The notes beneath the pieces are model-generated. The model was not told where the DNA came from, searched no databases, and saw nothing but the letters and a program-made list of their open reading frames with translations. From assembly GCA_040880585.1 (NCBI GenBank), contig JBBDID010000018.1, positions 89,987 through 153,986 on the forward strand: a stretch of 64,000 nt of DNA, in the 5' to 3' direction. The position numbers and the translations under genes are program-made. The DNA is from Paracrocinitomix sp040880585 (GTDB taxonomy: Bacteria; Bacteroidota; Bacteroidia; Flavobacteriales_D; Crocinitomicaceae). Below, piece by piece: positions 35,338 through 44,690 of the stretch; position 1 is the first letter of the stretch; every line of letters begins with the position of its first letter.

Positions 35338-37866
35338 ATGGCAGAAGGAGAAAGAATCATTAAAATTAATATTGAGGATGAGATGAAATCCGCCTACATT
35401 GATTATTCAATGTCGGTAATTGTATCCAGGGCTTTACCGGATGTGAGAGATGGTTTTAAACCGGTCCACAGAAGGGTATTGTACGGCATGCAAGATTTGG
35501 GCGTATTTTCAAATCGTCCGCATAAGAAATCAGCAAGAATTGTAGGGGATGTGCTGGGTAAGTACCACCCGCATGGAGATTCCTCAGTTTATGACACCAT
35601 GGTACGGATGGCACAACCCTGGTCACTACGATATCCACTTGTGGACGGACAAGGAAACTTTGGTTCTGTAGATGGTGATAGCCCTGCCGCTATGCGTTAT
35701 ACGGAGTCAAGGCTACAAAAGATCGCTGAAGATATGTTGGCTGATCTGGAGAAAGAAACGGTAGATTTTACCCCCAATTTTGATGATTCATTAACCGAAC
35801 CTTCGGTACTGCCTACTAAAATTCCGAATTTGCTCGTGAATGGTGCTTCGGGAATCGCAGTAGGTATGGCGACAAATATGCCGCCGCATAATCTCTCTGA
35901 GGTTGTTGACGGAATCAATGCCTATATAGATAATCGAGACATAGAAATTGAAGAATTGATACAATATATAAAGGCACCGGATTTTCCAACCGGAGGTATT
36001 ATATATGGTTATGAAGGCGTAAAAGAAGCTTTTGAGACCGGAAGAGGACGTGTTATGATGCGGGGAACTGCAAATATCGAAGAGATCAGAGAAGGAAAAG
36101 AAGCCATAATCGTGACGGAAATTCCTTATCAGGTGAATAAAGCCGACATGATCAAGAAAACGGCTGATCTGGTCAATGAAGGAAAGATTACCGGAATTTC
36201 AGATTTGAGAGATGAATCTGACCGAAATGGAATGCGTATCGTTTACGAATTAAAACGGGATGCCATTCCAAATGTTGTCTTAAATAAACTATTTAAATAC
36301 ACTGCTTTACAAACCTCATTTTCAGTAAATAACATTGCTCTTGTTAATGGACGCCCGGAAATGCTGAACCTCAAACAAATGATTCATTATTTTGTTGAGC
36401 ACAGGCATGAAGTTGTGATCAGGAGAACAGAATACGAGTTAAGAAAAGCAGAGGAAAGAGCACATATTCTGGAAGGACTAATTATTGCTTCTGATAACAT
36501 TGATGAAGTGATTAAGCTTATTCGTGCGTCTAAAAGTCCGGATGAAGCTAAAGATAAGTTGATTGAACGATTTGAACTGACAGATATACAGTCCAGAGCG
36601 ATTGTTGAAATGCGATTGAGACAATTAACCGGACTGGAGCAGGATAAATTACGTTCAGAATACGAAGATTTGATGAAAACCATCACCGATTTAAAAGATA
36701 TTCTGGGCAATGAAGAACGCCGTATGGGGATCATCAAAGATGAATTGCTTTTGATGAAAGAGAAATACGGAGATGAAAGAAGATCTATCATTGAGTATTC
36801 AGCAGATGAAATGCGAATTGAGGATTTGATTCCAAATGAGGAAGTAGTGATTACTATTTCACATGCCGGTTATATTAAACGTACTTCTCTGGCAGAATAT
36901 CGCGTTCAGAGTAGAGGAGGAGTAGGATCTAAAGGATCTACCACAAGAGATAAAGACTTTTTGGAGCACTTATTTGTTTCTACTAACCACAACTGGTTAT
37001 TGATCTTTACTGAAAAAGGGAAATGTTTCTGGATGAGGATTTTTGAAGTTCCGGAAGGAAGTAAAGGTGCGAAAGGACGTGCATTGCAAAACCTGATCAA
37101 TATCGAACCGGATGATTCCATCAAGGCCTTTATCAATGCCCAGGATATCAAAGACGAAGAGTATGTCAAAGACAAGTACATCATTATGTGTACGAAAAAG
37201 GGTGTGATCAAGAAAACAGCACTGGAATCTTATTCAAGACCGAGAACGAATGGTATCAATGCCATTGGAATACGTGAAGGGGATGAATTGTTAGAAGCAA
37301 AATTAACAGAAGGAGATAATGAGATCATGATGGCGGCTAAATCCGGAAAAGCAATTCGATTCAACGAAGAGAATGTGCGATCAATGGGGAGAACCGCTTC
37401 AGGGGTTAGAGGAATCCGACTGGCCAATGATAAAGATGAAGTAGTGGGGATGATTTGTGTGAAAAGCGAAGATGCCAACGTGCTGGTTGTTTCCAGTAAT
37501 GGTTATGGTAAACGTTCTGAAGTAGGAGATTATCGGATCACAAATAGAGGAGGTAAAGGAGTTAAAACCATTAACCTGACTGAAAAAACCGGATCACTGA
37601 TCGCTATGAAAAATGTGACAGATGATGATGATTTGATGATCATCACCAAAAAAGGGATCACCATTCGTATGCATGTGGATGAACTGCGTGTAATGGGAAG
37701 AGCCACTCAAGGAGTGAGGGTGATTAGCCTGAGAGGGGATGATGAAATTGCGGCTGTTGCCAAAGTTTACCGTGATCGGGATGAAGAAGTGGACAACGGA
37801 GAAGAAGGAGATGAAAATGGACCGGAAGGCACAGCAGATGACTCAGTATCTAAGGAAGAAGAATAA
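35338..37866 (+). CDS. gyrA: DNA gyrase subunit A
   Basis: 842 residues. The catalytic Tyr is Tyr121 in AAMRYTESRL. The quinolone-resistance region reads HPHGDSSVYDTMVRMAQ, with Ser82 and Asp86 at the positions where substitutions give resistance, so the residues are wild-type. The C-terminal beta-pinwheel begins near residue 505. The GyrA-box position reads QSRGGVG, a degenerate form of QRRGGKG. An acidic tail ends the protein. It is divergent from clpC across 301 bp, and a terminator follows. Confidence 0.97.
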   Translation: MAEGERIIKINIEDEMKSAYIDYSMSVIVSRALPDVRDGFKPVHRRVLYGMQDLGVFSNRPHKKSARIVGDVLGKYHPHGDSSVYDTMVRMAQPWSLRYPLVDGQGNFGSVDGDSPAAMRYTESRLQKIAEDMLADLEKETVDFTPNFDDSLTEPSVLPTKIPNLLVNGASGIAVGMATNMPPHNLSEVVDGINAYIDNRDIEIEELIQYIKAPDFPTGGIIYGYEGVKEAFETGRGRVMMRGTANIEEIREGKEAIIVTEIPYQVNKADMIKKTADLVNEGKITGISDLRDESDRNGMRIVYELKRDAIPNVVLNKLFKYTALQTSFSVNNIALVNGRPEMLNLKQMIHYFVEHRHEVVIRRTEYELRKAEERAHILEGLIIASDNIDEVIKLIRASKSPDEAKDKLIERFELTDIQSRAIVEMRLRQLTGLEQDKLRSEYEDLMKTITDLKDILGNEERRMGIIKDELLLMKEKYGDERRSIIEYSADEMRIEDLIPNEEVVITISHAGYIKRTSLAEYRVQSRGGVGSKGSTTRDKDFLEHLFVSTNHNWLLIFTEKGKCFWMRIFEVPEGSKGAKGRALQNLINIEPDDSIKAFINAQDIKDEEYVKDKYIIMCTKKGVIKKTALESYSRPRTNGINAIGIREGDELLEAKLTEGDNEIMMAAKSGKAIRFNEENVRSMGRTASGVRGIRLANDKDEVVGMICVKSEDANVLVVSSNGYGKRSEVGDYRITNRGGKGVKTINLTEKTGSLIAMKNVTDDDDLMIITKKGITIRMHVDELRVMGRATQGVRVISLRGDDEIAAVAKVYRDRDEEVDNGEEGDENGPEGTADDSVSKEEE

Positions 37867-37913
37867 GTAAACTTTTAGAAATTTTAATATTTCAAAGCCT
37901 TTGATTAAATTTG

Positions 37914-37949
37914 ACACCTTCGGAAAATAAACCGGGGGTGTTTTTTTTC
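37914..37949 (+). terminator. Terminator after gyrA
   Basis: ACACC and GGTGT arms with partial inner pairing (TCGG/CCGG) enclose a short A-rich loop and are followed by a run of eight T residues. Confidence 0.7.
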
Positions 37950-38039
37950 AATCGACCAAATCTGGCACAGAAATTGAAAGCTATTTATGGAATTTGATTG
38001 AAGTTTGAATCAATTGTTAATGAATAAACAAACAACAGA

Positions 38040-39422
38040 ATGAAAAAGATATTACTGATAGCAGCAATCGCACTTGTATCTATTGCAACGGCTCAAAAAG
38101 GAACCACGAGTAGTGCAGGGATTGCATTTAAAAATTACTGGAAACTAAAGCTTTCTAACGGAGATATTGAAGATCAAGCATCTGAATTGGCAGATGCCAA
38201 AGCGTTTATTGATAAAGCTTACGTACACGAGGAAACAAAAGCAGATCCGAAAACACTGATGTATTACGGGAAAATCTACATTGAAATTCCTTTCATTGCT
38301 GCTACAAGCGGTAATACCGCCTTAGTTGAAGTAGATGCAGAAAAAGCAATAGAAGATGGCTTTAAAGCTTTAAAACTTTCTATGGAGCTAGATGAAAAAG
38401 AACGCTACGTAGAAGAGATTCAGGATTACGGTAAGTTTTACTGGATCATGTTCAGAGAGCAGGGAGTAAAACTATATGATGAAGCCAACTACGAAGGAGC
38501 AGCAGGAGCATTATTGGGGGCTGCAACTTTTGGTGAATTGGCCGGACAGGTAGATTCAAGTGCTTATTTGTATGGTGGATTGGCTGCTTTTAATGCCGAA
38601 CAATATGACTTGGCCAGAGAGGGGCTTCAAAGAACAGTTGAAATCGGATATAATGTAGATATTGCGATTCCTTTTTTAGCACAAGCCATGCAAAATACCG
38701 GAAAAAGTGAAGAAGCGGAGAAAATGTTATTGGAGCAGGTAGAGAAATACCCGGAAAATAAAGAAATCATGATCGCTTTGATTAATTTTTATATTGAAGC
38801 TGATAAAAAAGAAGAGGCAGTGAAGGTGTTGGAAGATGCTATTACCCTGGATCCTGAAAATACTATTTTGGTTTATACTTCTGCTACCATCTATGAAAAT
38901 ATGGGAGAATTTGAAAAATCTGAAGCAGCATACACCAAAGTGTTAGAGTTAGAGCCGAACCACATAGATGCTTTATCCGGACTGGGAGGGATTTACTTTA
39001 ATAAAGGGGCTGACCTTTACAATGAAGCTAACGCATTGGAATTTGGTGATCCCAATTATGATAAAATGACTGAAGAGTCTAAAGAATATTTTAAAAAAGC
39101 AGTACCTTATTTAGAAAAAGCAGCCGAGTTTGCTCCCAATGATTGCAATGTATGGGTGGCATTGAGAGATGCTTATGGAAAAGCCGGTGATGTTGAAAAG
39201 TTTAAAACCACCAAAGCGAAAGCAGAAGCATGCGTAAATGGCGTAGAGATCAACGGACAAACCATTAAAGTAGGAATGACACAAAGTGAAGTAGGAAAAT
39301 TGTTAGGAGAGCCTACTGAAATTATATCTACTGACTTTAAAGGAAGAAAATTGCAAACTTTTGTTTATGGTGAGTCCAAAATCAACTTCGCTGATGGAGC
39401 TGTATTCACTGTCGAACAATAA
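38040..39422 (+). CDS. Periplasmic TPR protein with BamE/SmpA-like C-terminus
   Basis: 460 residues. The signal peptide ends SIATAQ. Several TPR units lie between about residues 130 and 330 (for example NTILVYTSATIYENMGEFEK and the following helix). The last 50 residues hold GMTQSEVGKLLGEPTEI and an LQTFVYG strand, the pattern of the small BamE/OmlA fold. It is probably a periplasmic scaffold; the actual partner is unknown. A strong terminator follows 21 bases after the stop. Confidence 0.82.
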   Translation: MKKILLIAAIALVSIATAQKGTTSSAGIAFKNYWKLKLSNGDIEDQASELADAKAFIDKAYVHEETKADPKTLMYYGKIYIEIPFIAATSGNTALVEVDAEKAIEDGFKALKLSMELDEKERYVEEIQDYGKFYWIMFREQGVKLYDEANYEGAAGALLGAATFGELAGQVDSSAYLYGGLAAFNAEQYDLAREGLQRTVEIGYNVDIAIPFLAQAMQNTGKSEEAEKMLLEQVEKYPENKEIMIALINFYIEADKKEEAVKVLEDAITLDPENTILVYTSATIYENMGEFEKSEAAYTKVLELEPNHIDALSGLGGIYFNKGADLYNEANALEFGDPNYDKMTEESKEYFKKAVPYLEKAAEFAPNDCNVWVALRDAYGKAGDVEKFKTTKAKAEACVNGVEINGQTIKVGMTQSEVGKLLGEPTEIISTDFKGRKLQTFVYGESKINFADGAVFTVEQ

Positions 39423-39443
39423 TTAATCACTTAAAAAAATAAT

Positions 39444-39477
39444 AGCCCGGTTCGATTATTTTCGGATCGGGCTTTTT
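39444..39477 (+). terminator. Terminator after the TPR/BamE-like gene
   Basis: AGCCCGGTTCGA pairs with TCGGATCGGGCT around a short T-rich loop; TTTTT follows. The next gene starts only 3 bases after the T-tract. Confidence 0.82.
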
Positions 39478-39480
39478 AAT

Positions 39481-40008
39481 ATGCTTCTCATTGTATCTGC
39501 TCACTCATTTCAACTTACAGAAAACCAGTTTCAACGGCTCTATGAAATTATCACAGTCGCTTATGCTGAAACGGAAAAAACGCTGTGGGGCAAAGGTTAT
39601 GTAAGGCTTACTGAAGATGAACTCCGTCAATTTATAGAACAAGATGAAGTCTATATCGCCCTGTTGAAAGGAAAAATTGTAGGAGGTGTGAGAATGTTTC
39701 AATTGACCGATTCTATCTGGTCATTTAGCTTGTTAGGGGCAGATTTTGAGATGAAAGGCCTGGGGATTGGCCGGGCTTTGATTCATCATGTTGAACAAGA
39801 AACAGCTCAACGAAATGGGAAACAAATACGCATTGAAGTACTGCGACCAGAGAATCAAACCATTGCATCCAAAGAAATTCTCAAAAATTGGTACCAACGG
39901 CAAGGGTATAAGATTGTAAAAGTAATTCCATTGCAGGAGTTATATCCTGAAAAAGAAAAATTACTAAAAGTTCCTGCCGTCTTTGATTGTTATGAGAAAA
40001 TGCTCTAA
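39481..40008 (+). CDS. GNAT family N-acetyltransferase
   Basis: 175 residues of the GNAT fold. The acetyl-CoA-binding motif A is seen as GADFEMKGLGIGRALIHH with the typical Gly-x-Gly pattern, preceded by strand 4 (IWSFSLLGA). The substrate is not predictable. The ATG lies directly behind a terminator, leaving no room for a separate leader, so expression depends on a leaderless start or on read-through. The 3' end overlaps the convergent pseudouridine synthase gene by 45 bp. Confidence 0.84.
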   Translation: MLLIVSAHSFQLTENQFQRLYEIITVAYAETEKTLWGKGYVRLTEDELRQFIEQDEVYIALLKGKIVGGVRMFQLTDSIWSFSLLGADFEMKGLGIGRALIHHVEQETAQRNGKQIRIEVLRPENQTIASKEILKNWYQRQGYKIVKVIPLQELYPEKEKLLKVPAVFDCYEKML

Positions 40009-40695
40009 ATCAGTAGAAAAACCAAGTGAATGGAGCGTGTTTTTCCATTTTTCCGGAGGAGGTACTGTGAAATTAACGATAATGTTAGTTGAAGGATGTA
40101 TAAACCGAATGCTACAGGCGTGTAAAAACAATTCAGCGTGATGCAATCGTTCTTGAAACATCTGGTTATGGTGTCTATTTCCGTATTTGGGATCGCCGAT
40201 AATGGGATGCGAAATTTTGTTCATGTGTTTGCGCAATTGATGCATCTTTCCTGTTTTTGGGAACAAGGCAATCAAGCTGTATCGAGCAGTAGAGTAGGGC
40301 GGCACAGGGATATTGACTTCTAACTGCTCAATGGGTTCGTAAAATGTCAAAGCCGGGCTGTATTTTCCACTTTCTTCATTTTTGACCGGTGTATCTACTT
40401 TTCCGGATGTGGTAACAAATCCCCTGACAAGAGCCAGGTAAGTTTTTTCTACAGTTTGCGCTTCAAATTGATCTTGCAGGTGTTTAGCAGTGACCTTATC
40501 CTTTGCAAAAATCAGTAGGCCGGATGTTTTTCTGTCTAAACGGTGAACCGGAAAAATGGATGCTGATGTGTACTCACGTAACTGTTGCACCAAACTGATT
40601 TCTTTGATATTTCTGGCATAATGAGAGTGGTGGACAATCAAATTGGGTGGTTTGTTTACAGCAATGAGATCATTGTCTTCATAAATTACTTTCAT
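39964..40695 (-). CDS. truC: RluA-family pseudouridine synthase, TruC-like
   Basis: 243 residues. The catalytic Asp is in PVHRLDRKTSGLLIFAKD, the hallmark of RluA-type enzymes. It has no S4 domain. The opening YEDNDLIAVNKPPNLIVHHS and the short length fit TruC, which modifies U65 in tRNA; an rRNA target cannot be excluded. KTGKMHQLRKHMNKISHPIIGD is the conserved C-terminal motif (starting near residue 165). It lies 1 bp after the TRIC gene, so the two form an operon. Confidence 0.85.
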   Translation of the reverse strand: MKVIYEDNDLIAVNKPPNLIVHHSHYARNIKEISLVQQLREYTSASIFPVHRLDRKTSGLLIFAKDKVTAKHLQDQFEAQTVEKTYLALVRGFVTTSGKVDTPVKNEESGKYSPALTFYEPIEQLEVNIPVPPYSTARYSLIALFPKTGKMHQLRKHMNKISHPIIGDPKYGNRHHNQMFQERLHHAELFLHACSIRFIHPSTNIIVNFTVPPPEKWKNTLHSLGFSTDLEHFLITIKDGRNF

Positions 40696-40696
40696 C

Positions 40697-41305
40697 TCAA
40701 TTATTCAATCGCGGTAAAGACCAGCTGAATTTGACGGCTAAAATCCTCAAAGCAATAACGGTAATAATGCAAAGGAGGATGTTTACCGCTTCATTGATCG
40801 CTAAATAGTTGAGTAATAAAAATAATCCTCCGCCGGCAATACAGGCTGTTGCATAAACCTCTTTTCTGAAGATTAAAGGCACACGGTTGGCAAGTATATC
40901 TCGAATGACACCGCCAAAGACAGCTGATACAACGCCCATCATCAAGGCTACAACGGGTGAAAGTCCTAAAGAGAGCGTTTTTTGTATCCCTAAAATCGAG
41001 AACATACCAATACCAATGGCATCAAAGAGAAAAAGTGTTTTGGAAAACCGAATAATTCCGTGCCTGAAGATGATAGCCAATGCAAATCCAACTAAAATAA
41101 CCAGTAAATAATTCAAATCTTTAGCCCAACCCACAGGGGTACTGCCTATCATAACATCTCTCAAAGTACCTCCACCCACAGCCGTCACAAAAGCAATAAC
41201 CGAAGCTCCGAAAATATCCATTTTTTGCGCCCGCGCCGCCATGGTTCCGGAAATGGCAAATACCAGAGTTCCCAATAAATCAATTGTATAAATTAAGTTC
41301 AGCAT
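40697..41305 (-). CDS. TRIC-type cation channel / YicG (UPF0126) family membrane protein
   Basis: About 202 residues with six to seven helices in two repeated UPF0126 modules. Module 1 has GTLVFAISGTMAARAQKMD and GGGTLRDVMIG; module 2 has GIGMFSILGIQKTL and VFGGVIRDILANRVP. Homologues form trimeric monovalent cation channels. The ATG at 41305 is preferred over an in-frame TTG at 41326. The pseudouridine synthase gene starts 1 bp after its stop. Confidence 0.88.
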   Translation of the reverse strand: MLNLIYTIDLLGTLVFAISGTMAARAQKMDIFGASVIAFVTAVGGGTLRDVMIGSTPVGWAKDLNYLLVILVGFALAIIFRHGIIRFSKTLFLFDAIGIGMFSILGIQKTLSLGLSPVVALMMGVVSAVFGGVIRDILANRVPLIFRKEVYATACIAGGGLFLLLNYLAINEAVNILLCIITVIALRILAVKFSWSLPRLNN

Positions 41306-41385
41306 CCGTTCAAGATCAAAGCGCAAAGCTAAGGAATGCCTACCAAATACAGTGCTATAAAGTAGTAATAAAGTAGGGGATCGGC

Positions 41386-41790
41386 TTAGTTATTTGAAGC
41401 ATCCGAAAATGTATTCAACCAATGGAGCGCTTCATCCAATTGATCAAAGGCTTTGATAGGATGTTTGCGTTTTCTGAGTTTAATATGCAGGTTAAACAGG
41501 ATTTTCTGAGATAGAAAAGGAATCACATAGGCTTCTGCCTTAGCAGGTTTCCCATGGTTTTGCACCAATTCGCGTGCGGCACGGGTAATGGAAACAAACT
41601 TCTCACAATGTACCAAACGCTTGATGTTCTCGTCCAGCTCATGTTTTTCATGTAATTCAAAACCCAATTGAATTTCAGCTACACCAATTTCCTGATTATA
41701 AAAATAGTGCAAATAAAGAATGTCAGGAGCCATGAGGTAGCCTTCAAATTTATCTGTTTTGACTTTATATTGTGATCGTTCTTCAACCAT
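41386..41790 (-). CDS. STAS/SpoIIAA-like domain protein (DUF7793-like)
   Basis: 134 residues. The pattern is one found in STAS-like Bacteroidota proteins: an N-terminal strand pair (DILYLHYFYNQEIGVAEI), a helix, a short strand with conserved residues (LVHCEKFVSITRAARELV), and a final helix that ends QLDEALHWLNTF. Family members are soluble and may regulate partners. Assignment rests on pattern only and no catalytic residues are evident. It is a single gene. Confidence 0.5.
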   Translation of the reverse strand: MVEERSQYKVKTDKFEGYLMAPDILYLHYFYNQEIGVAEIQLGFELHEKHELDENIKRLVHCEKFVSITRAARELVQNHGKPAKAEAYVIPFLSQKILFNLHIKLRKRKHPIKAFDQLDEALHWLNTFSDASNN

Positions 41791-41948
41791 AGAGGCTCAA
41801 ATATAGCCACAGCTTCTATCGTTTAAAAAGACAAACTTCCCTGCGTTGCAAAACTTCTATCCAATGAGGATATTTGGAAGGATTGTGTGTTTAAACAGCT
41901 TGAAAGAACAGTTGTATTAAAAATCACTCATGCAACTGACTTTTCTCA

Positions 41949-41979
41949 TTGAAAAAGCGTGTTAATACATCTAGATTTG
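41949..41979 (+). promoter_or_regulatory. Promoter of the 48-aa basic protein gene
   Basis: TTG at 41949-41951, a 20-base spacer, and TAGATTTG at 41972-41979. This is a good fit to the Bacteroidota consensus. The leader would be about 20 bases. Confidence 0.6.
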
Positions 41980-42004
41980 AGTGATATAAATAAACAAAAA
42001 CAAG

Positions 42005-42151
42005 ATGGGAACCAAAAAAGAAGATAAACGAAAAGCATCCGGTAAAGAAGTTTCTAACCTAAATCCTGCACACAAGGGCAGCGAAATTAATTCTAATTAC
42101 AAAAAGAAAGCACGTACCAAGAGTAAAGGAGAGAATAAAAATACAAAGTAA
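42005..42151 (+). CDS. 48-aa lysine-rich small protein
   Basis: A short ORF starting MGTKKEDKRKASGKEVSNLN and ending KSKGENKNTK. About a third of its residues are Lys or Arg and it has no hydrophobic segment, so it is likely a nucleic-acid- or ribosome-associated small protein, or disordered. A near-consensus promoter lies 26 bases upstream. I do not recognise a family. The gene stands alone between two minus-strand genes. Confidence 0.55.
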   Translation: MGTKKEDKRKASGKEVSNLNPAHKGSEINSNYKKKARTKSKGENKNTK

Positions 42152-42246
42152 CGACTAACTTGATAATTAGCATTGAAAATGGGATGCTGAAAGATAAAGA
42201 GATTGGTATAAGATGTACTGAAAATTGATTATTAAACAAAGAAATC

Positions 42247-43533
42247 TTACTCCTCCTCCTGTTCAAAATCGCGGATATAGGTAGAAGGGGTGACAAAATA
42301 CATCTTCATTACCCCTTTGTTCTTGGCTTCCACTTCCCCCCGGAATTCAAACTCAAAATCAGTCTTAGCGGCCTCATAAACGGTTTCAGAGACGTTGATC
42401 TGTCCTACCTCCCCGGATTGCTCCATGCGAGCAGCAATGTTTACCGCATCCCCCCAAACGTCGTAGGAGAATTTTCGTGAACCTACAATACCGGCCACTA
42501 AAGATCCGGTATGAATCCCTACTCGCATTTCTAAATAAGATTTTCCTTCCTTTTTATACTTTTCAGCAACTTCTAATACAAATTGGTGCATTTCAATGGC
42601 CGCCTTGATCATATTTTGAACATGCTGCGGATCTTCCTCAGGAATTCCTGCCACACACATATATGCATCTCCGATTGTCTTGATCTTTTCAATCCCGTAT
42701 TTCTCCATGATCTTGTCAAATGCGCTAAAATAGTGATCAATAATGCTTACTATTTCTTCCGGAGAATGTTGTTCAGAAAATTTGGTGAATCCTTTGAAAT
42801 CTGTAAACATAACAGTTGCAGACTTAAAACTGGCCGGCATAGCTCTTCCATACTCTTTCAACTCATCTGCTACTCTTTTAGGTAAGATGTTCAACAAAAG
42901 AACGTCTGACTTTTCCTTTTCCTTTGCGATTTGGTAATTTTTGTTTCGCAAGGTGCTGTTGAGTCGTCGTTTTCTAAAATAGCCCCATCCCACAAAAAAA
43001 CTGGCTAAAAGAACCATGGCTAATACCAAAAATAGAATGTTTCTACGGTTGGCTGCACGTTGAATCTCTAGTTTATGTGTCTGATTATCGATCTCTAACC
43101 CCTGAATATTCAGTTGAGACTCTAACTGCTCAGTAGTTAATGAGTCAATGGATTTGCTCTTTTGATCCAATTCATCACTGCTTGTCTCTACTTCTGTTTC
43201 TAGTGTGGATACAGAATCGGTTAGCACCCTTTTTTCTTCTATCATTTGGCTTTTATAGAGCGCTGAAAAAGATTGATAATGCGCCAGCGCTTCCTTGTAC
43301 TTGATCACATTATCTTTCAGTTCTGCCAATGCCAAATGGCAATTCATCTGAAGATCAATATTTTTTTGTGCTTCTGCTTTACTCAAAGCGATTTCATACG
43401 TTCTGATCGCTTTGTTTTTTCGTCCTTCTTTTTGATATTCAGAAGCTTCTCTATAGAGTTGATCAGCGCTTTGTCCAAAACTGAAGCCGGTGAATAACAA
43501 TAAGGTGATAATTAACAGTTGTTTGAATAACAT
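42247..43533 (-). CDS. Membrane class III adenylate cyclase with periplasmic TPR sensor
   Basis: 428 residues. A signal peptide (FTGFSFGQ) leads to a periplasmic TPR/coiled-coil region (residues 22-160). One membrane helix follows (NILFLVLAMVLLASFFVGW). The cytoplasmic cyclase domain begins near 215. Metal-binding Asp residues are in VMFTDFKGFT and KTIGDAYMCV; the Lys of KTIGDAY and the Asp of SYDVWGDAVNIAARME match the adenine-specific Lys/Asp pair, and Asn and Arg of the catalytic helix are present. It should make cAMP in response to a periplasmic cue; no Crp-like regulator is encoded in the window. Confidence 0.9.
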   Translation of the reverse strand: MLFKQLLIITLLLFTGFSFGQSADQLYREASEYQKEGRKNKAIRTYEIALSKAEAQKNIDLQMNCHLALAELKDNVIKYKEALAHYQSFSALYKSQMIEEKRVLTDSVSTLETEVETSSDELDQKSKSIDSLTTEQLESQLNIQGLEIDNQTHKLEIQRAANRRNILFLVLAMVLLASFFVGWGYFRKRRLNSTLRNKNYQIAKEKEKSDVLLLNILPKRVADELKEYGRAMPASFKSATVMFTDFKGFTKFSEQHSPEEIVSIIDHYFSAFDKIMEKYGIEKIKTIGDAYMCVAGIPEEDPQHVQNMIKAAIEMHQFVLEVAEKYKKEGKSYLEMRVGIHTGSLVAGIVGSRKFSYDVWGDAVNIAARMEQSGEVGQINVSETVYEAAKTDFEFEFRGEVEAKNKGVMKMYFVTPSTYIRDFEQEEE

Positions 43534-43799
43534 CTATGTCTAATTGTAGGTGAAAAGATAATGAAAATATCAATTCAGTATGCTTGTTTCCACTCCCTTA
43601 TTTAATTAATTGTGGTTCGGCTTCTACTGTTGATCAATCAGCTAATACTGCTTTACACCTTGTAAAAGAGAGTGTTTACAAATCGCCTTCTGAAGTTCGA
43701 AAAAAAGAACAGTCATATACTTCTTAAAAAAATGAACCTTTCTTTTTCTCTACTGTACCAAGCAGTGATATTGAAAATTAATCAGGTAAAAAAGAAATT

Positions 43800-44672
43800 A
43801 TGACCGCCATTGAATTCACCTTACAATCTCCATTAAAGAGGGTCATTACTTTGATAAAGTCATTCACAGCAGATGCACGACACTTTCAGATTATTTATCT
43901 TTTATCCTTTCTCATTTACGGTCTTATAGAATTGAAATGGGAAATAGGTTACGATCAGATATTTGTGGTAATGGGAGCTGCTTTATCCACCCAATTTTTG
44001 TGGTTAAAAATTACCGGCGGAAAGATGAGTGGTTTGAAAAGTGCTATGATCACCGGTTTGGGATTGTGTTTACTGCTAAAATCTGCATCTCTTATGACCT
44101 TGGGGATAGCAGCAACACTGGCTATCTCTTCCAAATTTGTACTCAAAATCAAAAACAAACACCTTTTTAATCCGGCAAATTTCGGAATCATTATTTCTAT
44201 TATAGTGCTACAAGATGCCTGGATATCTCCGGGACAGTGGGGTAGTAGTGCCCTCTTTTTGTTTGTGCTATCTGTTTTTGGCGGAATCGTACTCTTGAAA
44301 ATTGGTCGTTTGGAAACTTCGCTGGTATTCATTGGTAGTTTGTTTGTGATGGAGTATATCCGAACTGTCTTGTACCAGGGGTGGGAAATGGATGTTTTGT
44401 TCCACAAGTTCTCCAGCGGTACTTTATTGCTTTTTACTTTCTTTATGATCACAGATCCCATGACCATCCCCAACTCAAAAAAGGCCAGGATGATATGGGC
44501 ATTGGTATTGGCAACTGCCACATTTATTCTAAGTAACTGGATGCAGATTTATACTGCACCCATCTGGGTATTGTTTTTCATGACACCCTTAACGGTATTT
44601 CTCGATAAAATATATCCGCAATTAAAATTTGAATGGAATCAACCAACATCCACTAAACATATAGTCAACTAA
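43800..44672 (+). CDS. RnfD/NqrB/RnfE-like membrane protein (orphan)
   Basis: 290 residues with eight to nine helices. NQR2/RnfD-type signatures are HLFNPANFGI and, near residue 215, KFSSGTLLLFTFFMITDP followed by TIPNSKKAR. In RnfD and NqrB this region anchors a covalent FMN through a Thr. The other rnf or nqr genes are absent here, so this is a stand-alone family member rather than part of a complete redox pump. The DUF2330 gene follows 18 bp downstream and is probably co-transcribed. Confidence 0.85.
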   Translation: MTAIEFTLQSPLKRVITLIKSFTADARHFQIIYLLSFLIYGLIELKWEIGYDQIFVVMGAALSTQFLWLKITGGKMSGLKSAMITGLGLCLLLKSASLMTLGIAATLAISSKFVLKIKNKHLFNPANFGIIISIIVLQDAWISPGQWGSSALFLFVLSVFGGIVLLKIGRLETSLVFIGSLFVMEYIRTVLYQGWEMDVLFHKFSSGTLLLFTFFMITDPMTIPNSKKARMIWALVLATATFILSNWMQIYTAPIWVLFFMTPLTVFLDKIYPQLKFEWNQPTSTKHIVN

Positions 44673-44690
44673 AAATTAAAAACGAAAAAT

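Noticed and set aside
43955..44521. 188-aa minus-strand ORF
   Set aside because: It is antisense to the RnfD-like membrane protein, whose helices and motifs are well supported.
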